Assembly (NCBI GenBank): GCA_023228245.1
Contig: JALOBN010000018.1
Location: forward strand, 1-41,579
DNA from: Candidatus Pacearchaeota archaeon
Lineage (GTDB): Archaea > Nanoarchaeota > Nanoarchaeia > Pacearchaeales > GW2011-AR1
Direction of reading: 5' to 3'
Length of the DNA stretch: 41,579 bases
This document shows positions 5,913 to 13,618 of this stretch, piece after piece. The notes beneath the pieces were generated by a model. It was given only the letters and a program-made list of their open reading frames with translations. It ran no database searches and had not been told where the DNA came from. Position 1 is the first letter of the stretch. Every line of letters begins with the position of its first letter. The translations under genes and the position numbers were made by a program.

Positions 5913-6332
5913 ATGGCGCACTGTGTTTCTAACATGATCGGGATTAGAGCGGGCGGGGTGTTTTCGGGGAAGGTTGTTTTGTCTGACGTTCGAGATAGAA
6001 TCAAGAAAATTATCTTAGAGATGCGAGCAGACGATACAGTTTGCGATCCTGATTTGGGCGGCAAGACAGGAAACCCGTCGCACTGCATGTCTAAGGAACT
6101 AATCGCTCACAAGGGGTCTTATGTTGTCATTGCGGGAGTATTTAATTATTGGGGGCGTGATGCAGTTTTTGAGTTTGCAAGAAGGCTGTCCAATGAATTT
6201 GGAACAGATGTTATGGCCATGAGTTGGGACGAGGAGGACGGTAGTGTCGGGTGTCAAATATATACTGACGGGCAACCGACTATTGATGCTCACGAGAATC
6301 CAATCGGCCAGATATTGAGGCGGACGCTTTAG
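5913..6332 (+). CDS. Hypothetical protein, 139 aa, weak YubB/DUF1281-like N terminus
   Basis: ATG 5913 follows GGGAGATAGC; the longer frame from 5835 lacks a site and overlaps its neighbour. It begins MAHCVSNMIGIRAGGVFSGK, the xHCxNxhxhxG pattern found at the start of ferredoxin-like YubB/DUF1281 proteins, and contains WDEEDGSVGCQIYTDG near the end. Base composition is more AT-rich than its neighbours. It lies between the two halves of what looks like one zinc-finger gene, so it may be a later arrival. Family assignment is weak. Confidence 0.6.
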   Translation: MAHCVSNMIGIRAGGVFSGKVVLSDVRDRIKKIILEMRADDTVCDPDLGGKTGNPSHCMSKELIAHKGSYVVIAGVFNYWGRDAVFEFARRLSNEFGTDVMAMSWDEEDGSVGCQIYTDGQPTIDAHENPIGQILRRTL

Positions 6333-6413
6333 TCTGGTCTTAGATTCACGCAACGCCGCCTCTGCAAGAAACACGCCGAAGAGTTCGAGAAAGAACACGA
6401 GGAGGATAAATGA
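6333..6413 (+). pseudogene. Remnant C-terminal half of a zinc-finger gene
   Basis: This frame has no usable start codon after the stop at 6330-6332, yet encodes a protein-like tail (RFTQRRLCKKHAEEFEKEHE and on) ending at TGA 6411-6413. The C-x2-H pattern complements the C-x4-C of the gene ending at 5907. It reads as the displaced 3' end of that gene. Confidence 0.45.
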
Positions 6414-6583
6414 CACGGAACATGAAGATTCTCATTTGCCTATTTTTCATTTTACTTGTGCTTGTCGGATGCTCAGGTGCAACGGGAAACATGCATGCAA
6501 CTGATCCATTTGAGCGCGGTTGCTCTTATATCGCCGCTGCCATAGTCACGAGCGCAGTGATTCGGGCAATTTTCAACAAGTAG
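6410..6583 (+). CDS. Small lipoprotein, 57 aa
   Basis: ATG 6410 has GGAGG at 6401-6405. The product starts MTRNMKILICLFFILLVLVG with Cys at 21: a basic n-region, hydrophobic core and LVGC lipobox, the signature of a lipoprotein processed by signal peptidase II. A second hydrophobic stretch (YIAAAIVTSAVIRAIF) lies near the C terminus. Candidate roles are superinfection exclusion, as for other early phage lipoproteins, or an outer spanin-like job, though it lies far from the lysis genes. Translation overlaps the zinc-finger remnant by four bases. Confidence 0.75.
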   Translation: MTRNMKILICLFFILLVLVGCSGATGNMHATDPFERGCSYIAAAIVTSAVIRAIFNK

Positions 6584-6591
6584 GAGTAAGC

Positions 6592-6636
6592 ATGGCTCGC
6601 GGACGGCCACGAACGAAACTTGAAAAGGATCGGTAA
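6592..6636 (+). CDS. 14-codon leader ORF before the replication initiator
   Basis: It encodes MARGRPRTKLEKDR and stops two bases before the initiator ATG. It has the strong ribosome site (TAGGAGTAAGC), whereas the initiator itself has only a distant AAGGA. Both peptides begin MARGR. It may be a translational-coupling leader, or an alternative N terminus made obsolete by a mutation. Confidence 0.35.
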   Translation: MARGRPRTKLEKDR

Positions 6637-6638
6637 AT

Positions 6639-7472
6639 ATGGCGCGCGGAAGGATGATCTTGAAATCGGTCGGTCGAGATGGAAACATCGCCTCGGCGGT
6701 CAAGGAGTTTGGGCCGTGGGTGGCCGTTCTTCATCACCGCCTGATTGCCTTCATAGACTGCGCTGGGAACACTAAAGCGGACGTTCCGACCCTCATGGCG
6801 AACATCTTCCCGCGAGATGACGGCATGACTCCGGCACTTTGCCGGAAACTTGCCGACGGACTGGTGGCACACAACCTTGCTATCCAGTATGAGGTGGACG
6901 GATTGCCATATTTCAACTTTCCCAATTTTTTGGAACATCAGGTGGGGCTTAGGGTTGAGCGTGAAAAACCTGAATGCCCGCCATTTGACGGCAATCTGCC
7001 GGAACCTATCCGGCACGATGCCGGAAACTTGCCGGAAGATAGCCGGAATAAGATTAAGATTAAGTTAAGTAGAAGTGAAGTAGAAGTAGAAGAGAATAGT
7101 AGTAACCACAACGACGACCTCTTTATCCAGAAATGGAACGAGGAAGTTTGTGTCAAGATTCCCGAAATGCGAAAGGTGTCCCTGCTCACGCCGGAACGAA
7201 AGCGGCTACTCACCGCCCGCCTTGCTCAGGCAGAGTTCACCATCGAAAACATCATCACCGCTCTGGAGCAAAGCCCGCACGCCCGCGGTAGGCCGTGGCC
7301 GGGGAAAACAGAATCTTGGATCTGTGATTTTGATTGGGTCATCGGAAAACCACTGAAGCGCGGCGGCCCTGACAGGCCGGACAACTGGATCAAACTCTAC
7401 GAAGGGAACTACCGTGACCGTAACAACTCTCCCATGCAGGAAAAACTCGACGGATGGGGAAGGCCAAAGTAA
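6639..7472 (+). CDS. Phage replication initiation protein (DnaD/O-like), 277 aa
   Basis: It begins MARGRMILKSVGRDGNIASA. The N-terminal domain (about residues 1-110, including ALCRKLADGLVAHNLAIQYE and PYFNFPNFLEHQVGL) has the winged-helix organisation of phage replication initiators. A low-complexity acidic/basic linker follows (residues about 136-160), and the C-terminal part (LTPERKRLLTARLAQAEFTI ... WICDFDWVIGKPLKRGGP ... YEGNYRD) matches the tail shared by DnaD-like replisome organisers. It should bind the origin and recruit the helicase loader encoded next. The linker DNA contains phased iterons and an AT/purine-rich stretch, as in lambda O. It overlaps the loader gene by 59 bases. Confidence 0.7.
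   Translation: MARGRMILKSVGRDGNIASAVKEFGPWVAVLHHRLIAFIDCAGNTKADVPTLMANIFPRDDGMTPALCRKLADGLVAHNLAIQYEVDGLPYFNFPNFLEHQVGLRVEREKPECPPFDGNLPEPIRHDAGNLPEDSRNKIKIKLSRSEVEVEENSSNHNDDLFIQKWNEEVCVKIPEMRKVSLLTPERKRLLTARLAQAEFTIENIITALEQSPHARGRPWPGKTESWICDFDWVIGKPLKRGGPDRPDNWIKLYEGNYRDRNNSPMQEKLDGWGRPK
6830..6855 (+). repeat. Origin-type repeat unit, first copy
   Basis: 26 bases: TCCGGCA, a 3-base spacer, TGCCGGA (perfect 7-bp inverted repeat), then ACTTGCCG. It recurs at 7009-7034 with only two spacer bases changed. The two copies are read in different codon frames of the initiator gene, so the conservation is at DNA level, not protein. Confidence 0.75.
6997..7107 (+). other. Candidate origin of replication: phased iterons plus AT/purine-rich region
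   Basis: The core NGCCGGAA occurs at 6997, 7019, 7030 and 7041 in direct orientation and once inverted (TCCGGCA, 7009-7015). Spacings of 22, 11 and 11 bases put the sites on one face of the helix. Immediately downstream, 7049-7107 is an A-rich, almost C-free stretch of short direct repeats (GATTAAG, then GAAGT/AGAAGT), a likely unwinding element. Iterons plus an AT-rich element inside the initiator gene is the layout of lambdoid origins. Confidence 0.65.
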
Positions 7473-8154
7473 CTGGTTTGAAAATCACGGCATTCCGCCG
7501 CGCTACGCGATGGCAACGCTCGCCGAGCTTGACACAAAACAGCACGTCAAGAAGCTACACGAGCTATCGAAACTACACGCAGACGCATTTGCGAAGGGCG
7601 AGCGATGGTCGGAACGTGGCCTCTTTATCGGCGGGGCTGTCGGAACCGGAAAGAGCCACTGCATGTTTGCGATTGCGCGGGAGTGTCTGCTGGCCGAGGA
7701 GCGTAGATACAAAGCCAGAATCAAGTCATTCCCCGGTCGAGACCATCCAGACTATGATCCACAGGCAACGGGACGGGTACTTGGCCCAAGCGACACCGTG
7801 GCCGTCCTGACATTCCGGGAGTTTCTATACCGACTTACGCAACCGGATTCGGACGGGAACAAGTTCAACGTGCCTGCCGCCGTGGACAAGCTATGTTCGG
7901 CGCGATATGTGTTCATGGACGACATGACGGTCCGCGTGAATGCGACCGGCAACGCGGAAAGTCCCTATCGCTGGGCTTACGACGCAGTTAATGAACTGGT
8001 GGACAGGATTTGGTCAGATAATGGCAACACGCTGCTGTATGTCACGACAAACAATAAGCCTACAGAGTTGGCCTCGGCCTTTGGTGATTGGTGCGCGGAT
8101 AGAATCACCGGCATTTGTGAGCCGGTCTGGATTACAGGAGCGAGCTTCCGATGA
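7414..8154 (+). CDS. DnaC/IstB-like helicase loader ATPase, 246 aa
   Basis: GTG 7414 has GAAGGGAA upstream and overlaps the initiator by 59 bases; the next in-frame ATG (7507) would remove only a weakly conserved N terminus. Walker A is GAVGTGKS at residues 74-81, and Walker B is YVFMDD near 165-170. A polar sensor region follows (LLYVTTNNKPTELAS), with an Arg after it (CADRITG) placed like an arginine finger. This is the AAA+ core of DnaC-type loaders, which place the replicative helicase on melted origin DNA. No phage helicase gene is seen, so the host DnaB is the likely partner. Confidence 0.85.
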   Translation: MTVTTLPCRKNSTDGEGQSNWFENHGIPPRYAMATLAELDTKQHVKKLHELSKLHADAFAKGERWSERGLFIGGAVGTGKSHCMFAIARECLLAEERRYKARIKSFPGRDHPDYDPQATGRVLGPSDTVAVLTFREFLYRLTQPDSDGNKFNVPAAVDKLCSARYVFMDDMTVRVNATGNAESPYRWAYDAVNELVDRIWSDNGNTLLYVTTNNKPTELASAFGDWCADRITGICEPVWITGASFR

Positions 8155-8198
8155 CCAAAGAATTCCCTTCCCCCGTGACGCATTATTAACATACGCTA

Positions 8199-8227
8199 AT
8201 GACAAACTCCCTTTCCCGTTGTATCTT
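8199..8227 (+). promoter_or_regulatory. Sigma70-type promoter candidate
   Basis: ATGACA (8199-8204), 17-base spacer, TATCTT (8222-8227), located in the gap after the helicase loader and before the gene at 8256. The start of transcription would fall near 8234, leaving a leader of about 20 bases with GAGG before ATG 8256. The same TATCTT -10 box occurs at 35186. Confidence 0.5.
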
Positions 8228-8255
8228 ACACCAAAAGAACGAAACCGAGGTCATC

Positions 8256-8552
8256 ATGCCCAAGTCCGAGAAAACCAATCCACCTGCTGAACAGCCGAAA
8301 ACCGAAGCGAAATCAGACGAACTCTCACCAGCCCTCATCGAAAAAGCACGGGCAATCGTCAATGGCCTGAAAGAGAAATACAAGGCAAGTTCTGACATCA
8401 GCAACCCGATTCCGGTAGCCGCGCAATACGCCTTTGACATATGGCTGGCCTGTGCGAAAGAGAATCCGCGAACCGGCGCAGCGCAACTCGAATCATCCGG
8501 CCCGGAGCCTGCCATCGAGAAATACTTCCGCCGGAAGCTGTTCGGGAAATAG
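8256..8552 (+). CDS. Hypothetical protein before the terminase genes, 98 aa
   Basis: ATG 8256 has GAGG six bases upstream and follows a promoter candidate, so I prefer it to the longer frame from 8199, which overlaps the promoter. It starts MPKSEKTNPPAEQPKTEAKS, a disordered Pro/Lys/Glu segment, followed by a helical domain (ALIEKARAIVNGLKEKYK) and ends EKYFRRKLFGK. No family recognised. Position suggests a packaging or early-late switch accessory, but nothing in the sequence proves it. Confidence 0.65.
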   Translation: MPKSEKTNPPAEQPKTEAKSDELSPALIEKARAIVNGLKEKYKASSDISNPIPVAAQYAFDIWLACAKENPRTGAAQLESSGPEPAIEKYFRRKLFGK

Positions 8553-8581
8553 GTCGTGAGTTGTTAATTTTCAGGCTATAA

Positions 8582-9019
8582 GTGAAAACGAAGCTCTCAC
8601 CGAAAGAACTCGTGTTCTGCAAGATGCTGGCAAAGGGCAGCAGCGGAGTTGATGCATACCTTGCAACACATGAGAACGCAAGCGATGACCGCTCCCTCGT
8701 CGCAGTCAAAGCCTATCACTACAAGCAGGGAATCATCGAGAAGATCGGCTACAACGGTTTTCTCGATTTGCTTGGCGTGAGCGATGAGGCGATCAGCAAG
8801 GCTCATGAAGCGTCCTTGAAATCATCCGATGAGCGCGTGAAGCTCAGTGCGGTCAAGCTCGGCTATCAGGTCCGCGGGCGGATGATTGAACGGCAAAGCA
8901 CCGACATGAACCTGACCGGCGTTCCGACCACCTTCACGGCGTGGCTTAGGCACGACACGGAATCCAAAGACCAAGACCCGGAGACTCCTGACGATGCAGG
9001 AAACGATAGCCCCGATTGA
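8582..9019 (+). CDS. terS: Terminase small subunit, 145 aa
   Basis: It begins MKTKLSPKELVFCKMLAKGS and continues GVDAYLATHENASD, the LSPKExxFCxxhhxGxxxxxAYhxA pattern of the N-terminal helix-turn-helix of small terminases, which recognises packaging-site DNA. A central helical oligomerisation part follows (EASLKSSDERVKLSAVKLGY) and the C terminus is acidic and disordered (DQDPETPDDAGNDSPD). Start GTG 8582 has no Shine-Dalgarno, so its initiation is uncertain. The large subunit lies two genes downstream. Confidence 0.75.
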   Translation: MKTKLSPKELVFCKMLAKGSSGVDAYLATHENASDDRSLVAVKAYHYKQGIIEKIGYNGFLDLLGVSDEAISKAHEASLKSSDERVKLSAVKLGYQVRGRMIERQSTDMNLTGVPTTFTAWLRHDTESKDQDPETPDDAGNDSPD

Positions 9020-9206
9020 GTTCAAGAAGCGCATTGATCGGCTCTTTCGGTTCATGGGAGCGAAGAGTCAAGAGGACGGAGCGCGCAAGCTGGGTCTGCA
9101 TCCGGTTACGGTAAGCAACTGGGTCAACGGCCACCAGAGGCCGTCACCCATTGCGCTCCAACTGATCGAGCAGGCCGAGCAGAAATACTGCAATCACTTT
9201 GATTAA
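8994..9206 (+). CDS. XRE-type helix-turn-helix protein, 70 aa
   Basis: It begins MQETIAPIEFKKRIDRLFRF. The segment SQEDGARKLGLHPVTVSNWV followed by NGHQRPSPIALQLIE is a textbook Cro/CI-type motif: a helix, a GLHPVTVS turn and recognition helix, then the N-G-xx-xPs-xxhxLI helix end. Probably a small DNA-binding regulator. It overlaps the end of the small terminase gene by 26 bases, so it may tune the packaging genes; that is inference. Confidence 0.75.
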   Translation: MQETIAPIEFKKRIDRLFRFMGAKSQEDGARKLGLHPVTVSNWVNGHQRPSPIALQLIEQAEQKYCNHFD

Positions 9207-9217
9207 GGGAGACGGGA

Positions 9218-9799
9218 ATGGGAAAACCTTTTCAGATTCACGTAACGAAAGACGGCGCGAGGTTTCAATCGAACGATGTAGAGATTTCTGCCGCCGATCT
9301 TGTTGCTTTTGTTTGCGGGAATGCCAACGGTCATCTATCAGTTGAATTTGATAAGAGTGGGGCATATACGCTTCGGATGACCGAAATAACTTTGCGCGGA
9401 AACCCAGAACCAACAGGCGAACATCGGCCTGAGTATCCGCTTGTTGATTCATCTCCCCCGTTAGTGGATGGGGGGCTTCTGACGAAACATATGTTACGCG
9501 CAATGCCGTTAGAGTTTCCAAAGTTGGACAAGGAACAAGTTACCGATGGTCTTGCCAAGCTGCGCGAGAAGTTCGGCGAGAACAATGTCGAGTTGATCGA
9601 GTGGAAACCGGAGCCTATGTGGATCGGGGGAACAACCCCAAGTCCGCCTAAGCCGTTCAAGTGCAGAATAACATTAACGAGCGCAGTGACCGGACAGCAT
9701 TTCAGCTTGGGGAAAGTCACCGCTTTCGGAAATACGCAACTCGAAGCCGTGCAAGAAGCTCTGCGGTTGACTGAAGCGATCACGATGTTTGATAGATGA
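9218..9799 (+). CDS. Hypothetical protein between terminase genes, 193 aa
   Basis: ATG 9218 has AAGGGAGACGGGA upstream. It begins MGKPFQIHVTKDGARFQSND, with a beta-rich N-terminal domain (SVEFDKSGAYTLRMTEITLR), a Pro-rich centre (HRPEYPLVDSSPPL) and a helix-beta C-terminal part ending ALRLTEAITMFDR. Insertion of an unknown gene between the two terminase subunits is uncommon but occurs. It overlaps the large terminase start by four bases. No family recognised. Confidence 0.65.
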   Translation: MGKPFQIHVTKDGARFQSNDVEISAADLVAFVCGNANGHLSVEFDKSGAYTLRMTEITLRGNPEPTGEHRPEYPLVDSSPPLVDGGLLTKHMLRAMPLEFPKLDKEQVTDGLAKLREKFGENNVELIEWKPEPMWIGGTTPSPPKPFKCRITLTSAVTGQHFSLGKVTAFGNTQLEAVQEALRLTEAITMFDR

Positions 9800-11253
9800 T
9801 TTCCCGCCCTTCTCAATACCGCTCCATGCCCGACGCTTTCTTCGTGGACGTGCTGGGCATTCAACTATTCCCAAAGACCGAGGAAATAATTTGGTCGGTA
9901 TATGAGAATCACGACACGTCTGTAAAGGGCGTGAACAAGAGTAGCAAGACTTATACCGCTGCGGGGATTGGTCACTGGTGGTTATCAACTCTGGAAGATA
10001 GCATTCTCGTCACGACCGCGCCGAGCGAGGAAATGGTCACGAACCTTTACTGGCGTGACTTCAGGGCGATTCACGACAACTGCGCGGCGCAAGGCAAGCC
10101 GCTTTACGATAACCCGATCACACAGGCGAAGATTGACATCGGCCCGAAGTGGTACGGGATCGGACTCACGGCTCGCGCCGGGAACGAGGCTCGCTTTCAG
10201 GGCTTCCACTCCCGGCGTGTTCTATATATTCCTGACGAGGCGAGCGGTGTTGACAAGATATTCTTAGACGCTCGGCAGCGATTCGCACAGGGCACGGATG
10301 ACCGCTTTCTCGCAGTTGGCAACCCTTACTCGCTCGGCGAGTTCTACCGTTTCTTTTCGGACAGCAAGTTCTCGAAGATTTCGATTTCCGCTTTCGACTT
10401 GCCAAACGTGAACGGGATCGGCCAGCCTATTCCGGGGCTGCTGGACGCGGCAACGGTCGAGAGGTGGCGGCAAGACTGGCCGGAAGATTCGATGCTCTGG
10501 AAACAGCGCGTACTGGCCGAGTTCTGGGATGAGGGCAGTGATGGACTGATTCCGCTCTCATGGTTCGAGGCGGCGGTGCTACGTGGGCTGGAGATGCGAA
10601 AGGCCGGGCACACAGGCAAGAAAACTCTGGCCGTGGACGTGGCCGACGGCGGGGAATCCGAGACGATCATCGGGCGCAAGGAGGGATTGCTCATTCATCC
10701 CTTCGAGAGTTTCGGCGTACCGGATACGACGGCGATTGCGCACCGTTGCGAGCGAGACCTCGGCGCGGGATATGAGCTTGCTATCGTGGATGCGAACGGA
10801 GTTGGATCGGGAACGGCCAGCACGTTACGTCATGACAAGTTCCCGGTGCTGTCCTACAAAGGCTCGCTTGGTACAGACGAGACCGACAAGACCGGGGAAA
10901 TCAAGTTCGTCAACTGTCGCTCGGCTGCTCACTGGTGTATCCGCGAGGCTCTCAATCCGGCAAACCCAGAAGCCATAGGACTACCTGACGATCAGAAGTT
11001 GCGCGAGGACTTAGTAGGTCTGCGCTATCACACGGCGGCGGGGGGTAAGATTGCTATCGAAGAGAAAGACAAGGTCATGAAACGGCTCGGTCGCTCACCG
11101 GATCGGGGAGATTGTCTCGCTATGCTGCTTTGGGGATCACACCGCAAGGGTGGCGCGGCGCGACTCGTGTTAGCACCGCAGACACGCGGGGATGTATTGC
11201 GACGCCCGCAATCGAATCGGAAAGGAAACGCACTTGCCGAAATCTACGGATGA
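9796..11253 (+). CDS. terL: Terminase large subunit, 485 aa
   Basis: ATPase domain: a deviant Walker A GVNKSSKT at residues 45-52 (Ser replaces the usual second Gly) and Walker B VLYIPDE at 142-148, with AVGNP (about 173-177) as the coupling motif. Nuclease domain (RNase H fold): LAVDVADGGE with Asp281, AIVDANGVGSG with Asp332, and SPDRGDCLAMLL with Asp439, the metal-binding acidic set. The protein pumps DNA into the prohead and cuts it. Length is typical. The packaging type (cos or headful) cannot be read from the sequence. Confidence 0.93.
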   Translation: MISRPSQYRSMPDAFFVDVLGIQLFPKTEEIIWSVYENHDTSVKGVNKSSKTYTAAGIGHWWLSTLEDSILVTTAPSEEMVTNLYWRDFRAIHDNCAAQGKPLYDNPITQAKIDIGPKWYGIGLTARAGNEARFQGFHSRRVLYIPDEASGVDKIFLDARQRFAQGTDDRFLAVGNPYSLGEFYRFFSDSKFSKISISAFDLPNVNGIGQPIPGLLDAATVERWRQDWPEDSMLWKQRVLAEFWDEGSDGLIPLSWFEAAVLRGLEMRKAGHTGKKTLAVDVADGGESETIIGRKEGLLIHPFESFGVPDTTAIAHRCERDLGAGYELAIVDANGVGSGTASTLRHDKFPVLSYKGSLGTDETDKTGEIKFVNCRSAAHWCIREALNPANPEAIGLPDDQKLREDLVGLRYHTAAGGKIAIEEKDKVMKRLGRSPDRGDCLAMLLWGSHRKGGAARLVLAPQTRGDVLRRPQSNRKGNALAEIYG

Positions 11254-11446
11254 ATACGAAGCTGATCTCGTTTGTAGAATTCCAAGGGGAACACCCCCTC
11301 GTATCTACAAACAGATTAGCGAAATGGATAATCGTAGAGCTACAGATTTTTTCTATCAAACATTTACAGAAGACTACGCACATGACCTATACGGAATGTC
11401 CTATGAGAAATTAGTGCGAATAAGTCGCTATCTCGAAAGGGTTTGA
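11234..11446 (+). CDS. Small hypothetical protein, 70 aa
   Basis: TTG 11234 has AAAGGAAA six bases upstream and overlaps the terminase end by 20 bases. It begins LPKSTDEYEADLVCRIPRGT (L read as Met) and ends YEKLVRISRYLERV. No motif seen. One of three tiny genes between terminase and portal. Confidence 0.55.
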   Translation: MPKSTDEYEADLVCRIPRGTPPRIYKQISEMDNRRATDFFYQTFTEDYAHDLYGMSYEKLVRISRYLERV

Positions 11447-11451
11447 AATTT

Positions 11452-11748
11452 ATGGATAGACTTGTTGAGCGTGAACTTCCCCATGCAATCGCAGATGCAA
11501 TCTTTAGTGGAGAAAAACACGAAGAGCCAGAAGTGCGTAGCGCGATTGTTTATGTTACTGATGGAGATAGGCTTTGCTGTAATTGTGCCGCGCTGGAGAG
11601 TAGGCCGGAAGCAGAGTTGCGAGAAGTTCAATCAGTTATCAATCACGCTCTTTCGCGCAAGGCGAATCTCACTGATCCGTCGAACCAGCACTTCGTCAAT
11701 GGTCTCGACGGATTTCTGAAACCACTGGTGAAGCCCAATGCCCGATAA
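11452..11748 (+). CDS. Hypothetical protein, 98 aa, Cys-rich centre
   Basis: ATG 11452 follows AAAGGG by about nine bases; an in-frame TTG at 11443 would add three residues. It begins MDRLVERELPHAIADAIFSG and carries DGDRLCCNCAALESR, a compact Cys cluster that could bind metal if completed by His residues near the C terminus (NHAL, NQHFV). It ends LKPLVKPNAR. Function unknown. Confidence 0.6.
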   Translation: MDRLVERELPHAIADAIFSGEKHEEPEVRSAIVYVTDGDRLCCNCAALESRPEAELREVQSVINHALSRKANLTDPSNQHFVNGLDGFLKPLVKPNAR

Positions 11749-11932
11749 GGCTTTTGAAATCACAACCTGTCCGCTTGGTTACAGACAGATGACTTCAGTT
11801 GTGACCGTCACGTTTGATCGTGTTTACTCGCAAGAGGAACTTGATCGAATGGCGCAGATAATGGATAGACGGCTTCACGAGATCACGGTCGGGTATGATT
11901 GTGATGAAGAGGAATCAAGCAATGCCCGATAA
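11738..11932 (+). CDS. Hypothetical protein, 64 aa
   Basis: It begins MPDKAFEITTCPLGYRQMTS and has beta strands (SVVTVTFDRVYS) followed by a helix (EELDRMAQIMDRRLHEI) and an acidic end. Its start, ATGCCCGATAA, is nearly the same as the portal start at 11922, suggesting shared junction sequence. It overlaps neighbours at both ends. Confidence 0.6.
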   Translation: MPDKAFEITTCPLGYRQMTSVVTVTFDRVYSQEELDRMAQIMDRRLHEITVGYDCDEEESSNAR

Positions 11933-13376
11933 AACTCCCTCGCGCTTTGGCCGCGCTGTTCAAGCGGCTCTCGCAGAGTACGGATACCGGCGCGTAACCG
12001 CTGCGGCGGCTACCACAACCCGCACGTTCGAGACCAGCGACAGGCTGGATCAACCTATCGGCTCTCGCGCTTACGATCGCACGCTCCCAGACTACAAAGC
12101 CAAGAAGCTGAACGAGTATCTCTGGAACGCATACAAGAAAAACCCAATCATTTGGGGAGCGGTTGAGTTAGTGGTGCGCGCAACGGTCGGGAAACAAGCG
12201 GGGATTCGACATAACAAACTGGAGAGTGAAAACGCGACCGAGCGAGCCGCCGCCGCGAAGATACAGCCACTTTTGGAGAAGTGGTGGAAGTCGCCGGAGA
12301 ACGACTGGCCGAATCTTGCCGAGAATGTGCAGCGTGACATGATCTTGTTCGGCGAACTCGTACCGATCATGATGACTTCATCTCTGACGGGAGACGTTGA
12401 GGTCGGGTTCATTGACGTGAACTCCATCAAGGAGATTGTGCGTGACCGAATGAACACGCGGCGCGTGACCGGGATCAAGGTCGTACTCGAAGGCGGCAAG
12501 GAGCGGACGCTGGAACTGGTGAAAAAATACGAAGGCGGAGCGCGGCCACCGCAAGCGGATGAAAAGGTTCCCGATTGGTTCGCGCCGTGGGAACGAGTTG
12601 CAGCCCCGAAACTTGTTGGCCGCTTGCTCGGCGAAGTGTTTTACTGGTCATCCAGCCGAACGCTCTCGTCATTGCGTGGGCAGGGAGACTTTGCGCAAGT
12701 GATTGATCCGGCCACCGACGCGGTGCGAATCGTGAAAGGAATCACTGACCGGATCAGTCTCAACAATCGGGTGTGGTCTGAAATCACGTTCCCGGATAAC
12801 TGGTCACAGGAACAAATCAACGCGGCCATGAATCCGTCTGATCCGGCCTATATCAACCCGCCACGGTTGGACGATGAGAAAGACGACGTGCGAGTGTTCG
12901 GCCACAACAAAGCAATTGAGTGGCTGTTCAAGTCTCCCAATATCGCCGCCGCTGAGAGCGTGGAAGTGTTCAAGATGTCGCTCGCGCTCTTCTCTTCCGG
13001 CTCGAATATCCCGTTGCATTGGATGGGATGGGCGGACGAGTTGACCTACGCGAGCGCGAAGGACATCAGCAATCTTCCGATCACGTACTTGAACGACCGG
13101 CAAGGCGCGTTGCGCAAGGACCTGAAGGCCGTGACTGATTTCCAACTTGACCAATGGCGGATATTCACGAGCAAACTGAATGATATTCCCGACGAGTTGA
13201 TTTATGATTATGACTTCGTGCTGCCCGCCATTGACTCGCGGACAATCGAGCAGATCACGAGCGTCATGAAGGCGAGGGTTGATACGTTGCTCGCGGCGAA
13301 AATGTCGGGAGGGATTGACGAGACTCGGACAACACAAGGGATCGAGAGCGCATTGCGCGATGGAGGTGTGGATTGA
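11922..13376 (+). CDS. Portal protein, 484 aa
   Basis: I place the start at ATG 11922 (AGAGGA upstream) and not at 11895. The order of features fits phage portals: YLWNAYKKNPIIWGAVELVV (helix lining after residue 55), a segment with NVQRDMILFGELVPIM, VGFIDVNSIKEIV, a clip region with WFAPWERVAAPKL, then FKMSLALFSSGSNIPLHWMG and the crown helices TSVMKARVDTLLAAKMSG. Twelve copies would form the DNA channel at one vertex. It lies between terminase and the MuF-type head protein, as expected. Confidence 0.88.
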   Translation: MPDKTPSRFGRAVQAALAEYGYRRVTAAAATTTRTFETSDRLDQPIGSRAYDRTLPDYKAKKLNEYLWNAYKKNPIIWGAVELVVRATVGKQAGIRHNKLESENATERAAAAKIQPLLEKWWKSPENDWPNLAENVQRDMILFGELVPIMMTSSLTGDVEVGFIDVNSIKEIVRDRMNTRRVTGIKVVLEGGKERTLELVKKYEGGARPPQADEKVPDWFAPWERVAAPKLVGRLLGEVFYWSSSRTLSSLRGQGDFAQVIDPATDAVRIVKGITDRISLNNRVWSEITFPDNWSQEQINAAMNPSDPAYINPPRLDDEKDDVRVFGHNKAIEWLFKSPNIAAAESVEVFKMSLALFSSGSNIPLHWMGWADELTYASAKDISNLPITYLNDRQGALRKDLKAVTDFQLDQWRIFTSKLNDIPDELIYDYDFVLPAIDSRTIEQITSVMKARVDTLLAAKMSGGIDETRTTQGIESALRDGGVD

Positions 13377-13618
13377 TGCGCATAGCGATTTTGATTTTCA
13401 TCCCTTTGGTTATTCTTGTGGTTGCGCTTGCAGTTATAGAAGGAGTTTTGCTTGCGAATAGACCGTTTTCTGGTGTCCAGCCAGCCCCAAAGGGTTACAC
13501 CTACGTTCTCGTGCCGGATTCGCTGATCGGCTATCAGGCATGTATCAACTACCACTATCCTCCGTCGGCGGAATTTCAAGACGGCGAATGGTCGTGGGTA
13601 GCGATTGAGCTGAAATGA
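13376..13618 (+). CDS. Small protein with N-terminal membrane anchor or signal, 80 aa
   Basis: ATG 13376 overlaps the portal stop; GGAGG lies at 13362-13366. The first 25 residues (MRIAILIFIPLVILVVALAV and on) are a long hydrophobic span without a clear cleavage site, followed by about 50 polar residues with a Cys and many Tyr. It likely anchors the protein in the inner membrane. A membrane protein inside the head operon, next to a glycoside-hydrolase-like gene, is unusual. Confidence 0.65.
   Translation: MRIAILIFIPLVILVVALAVIEGVLLANRPFSGVQPAPKGYTYVLVPDSLIGYQACINYHYPPSAEFQDGEWSWVAIELK

Noticed and set aside
8151..8189. 12-codon ORF after the helicase loader
   Set aside because: Starts on ATGA overlap but is too short, and the region is better explained as a promoter-bearing gap.
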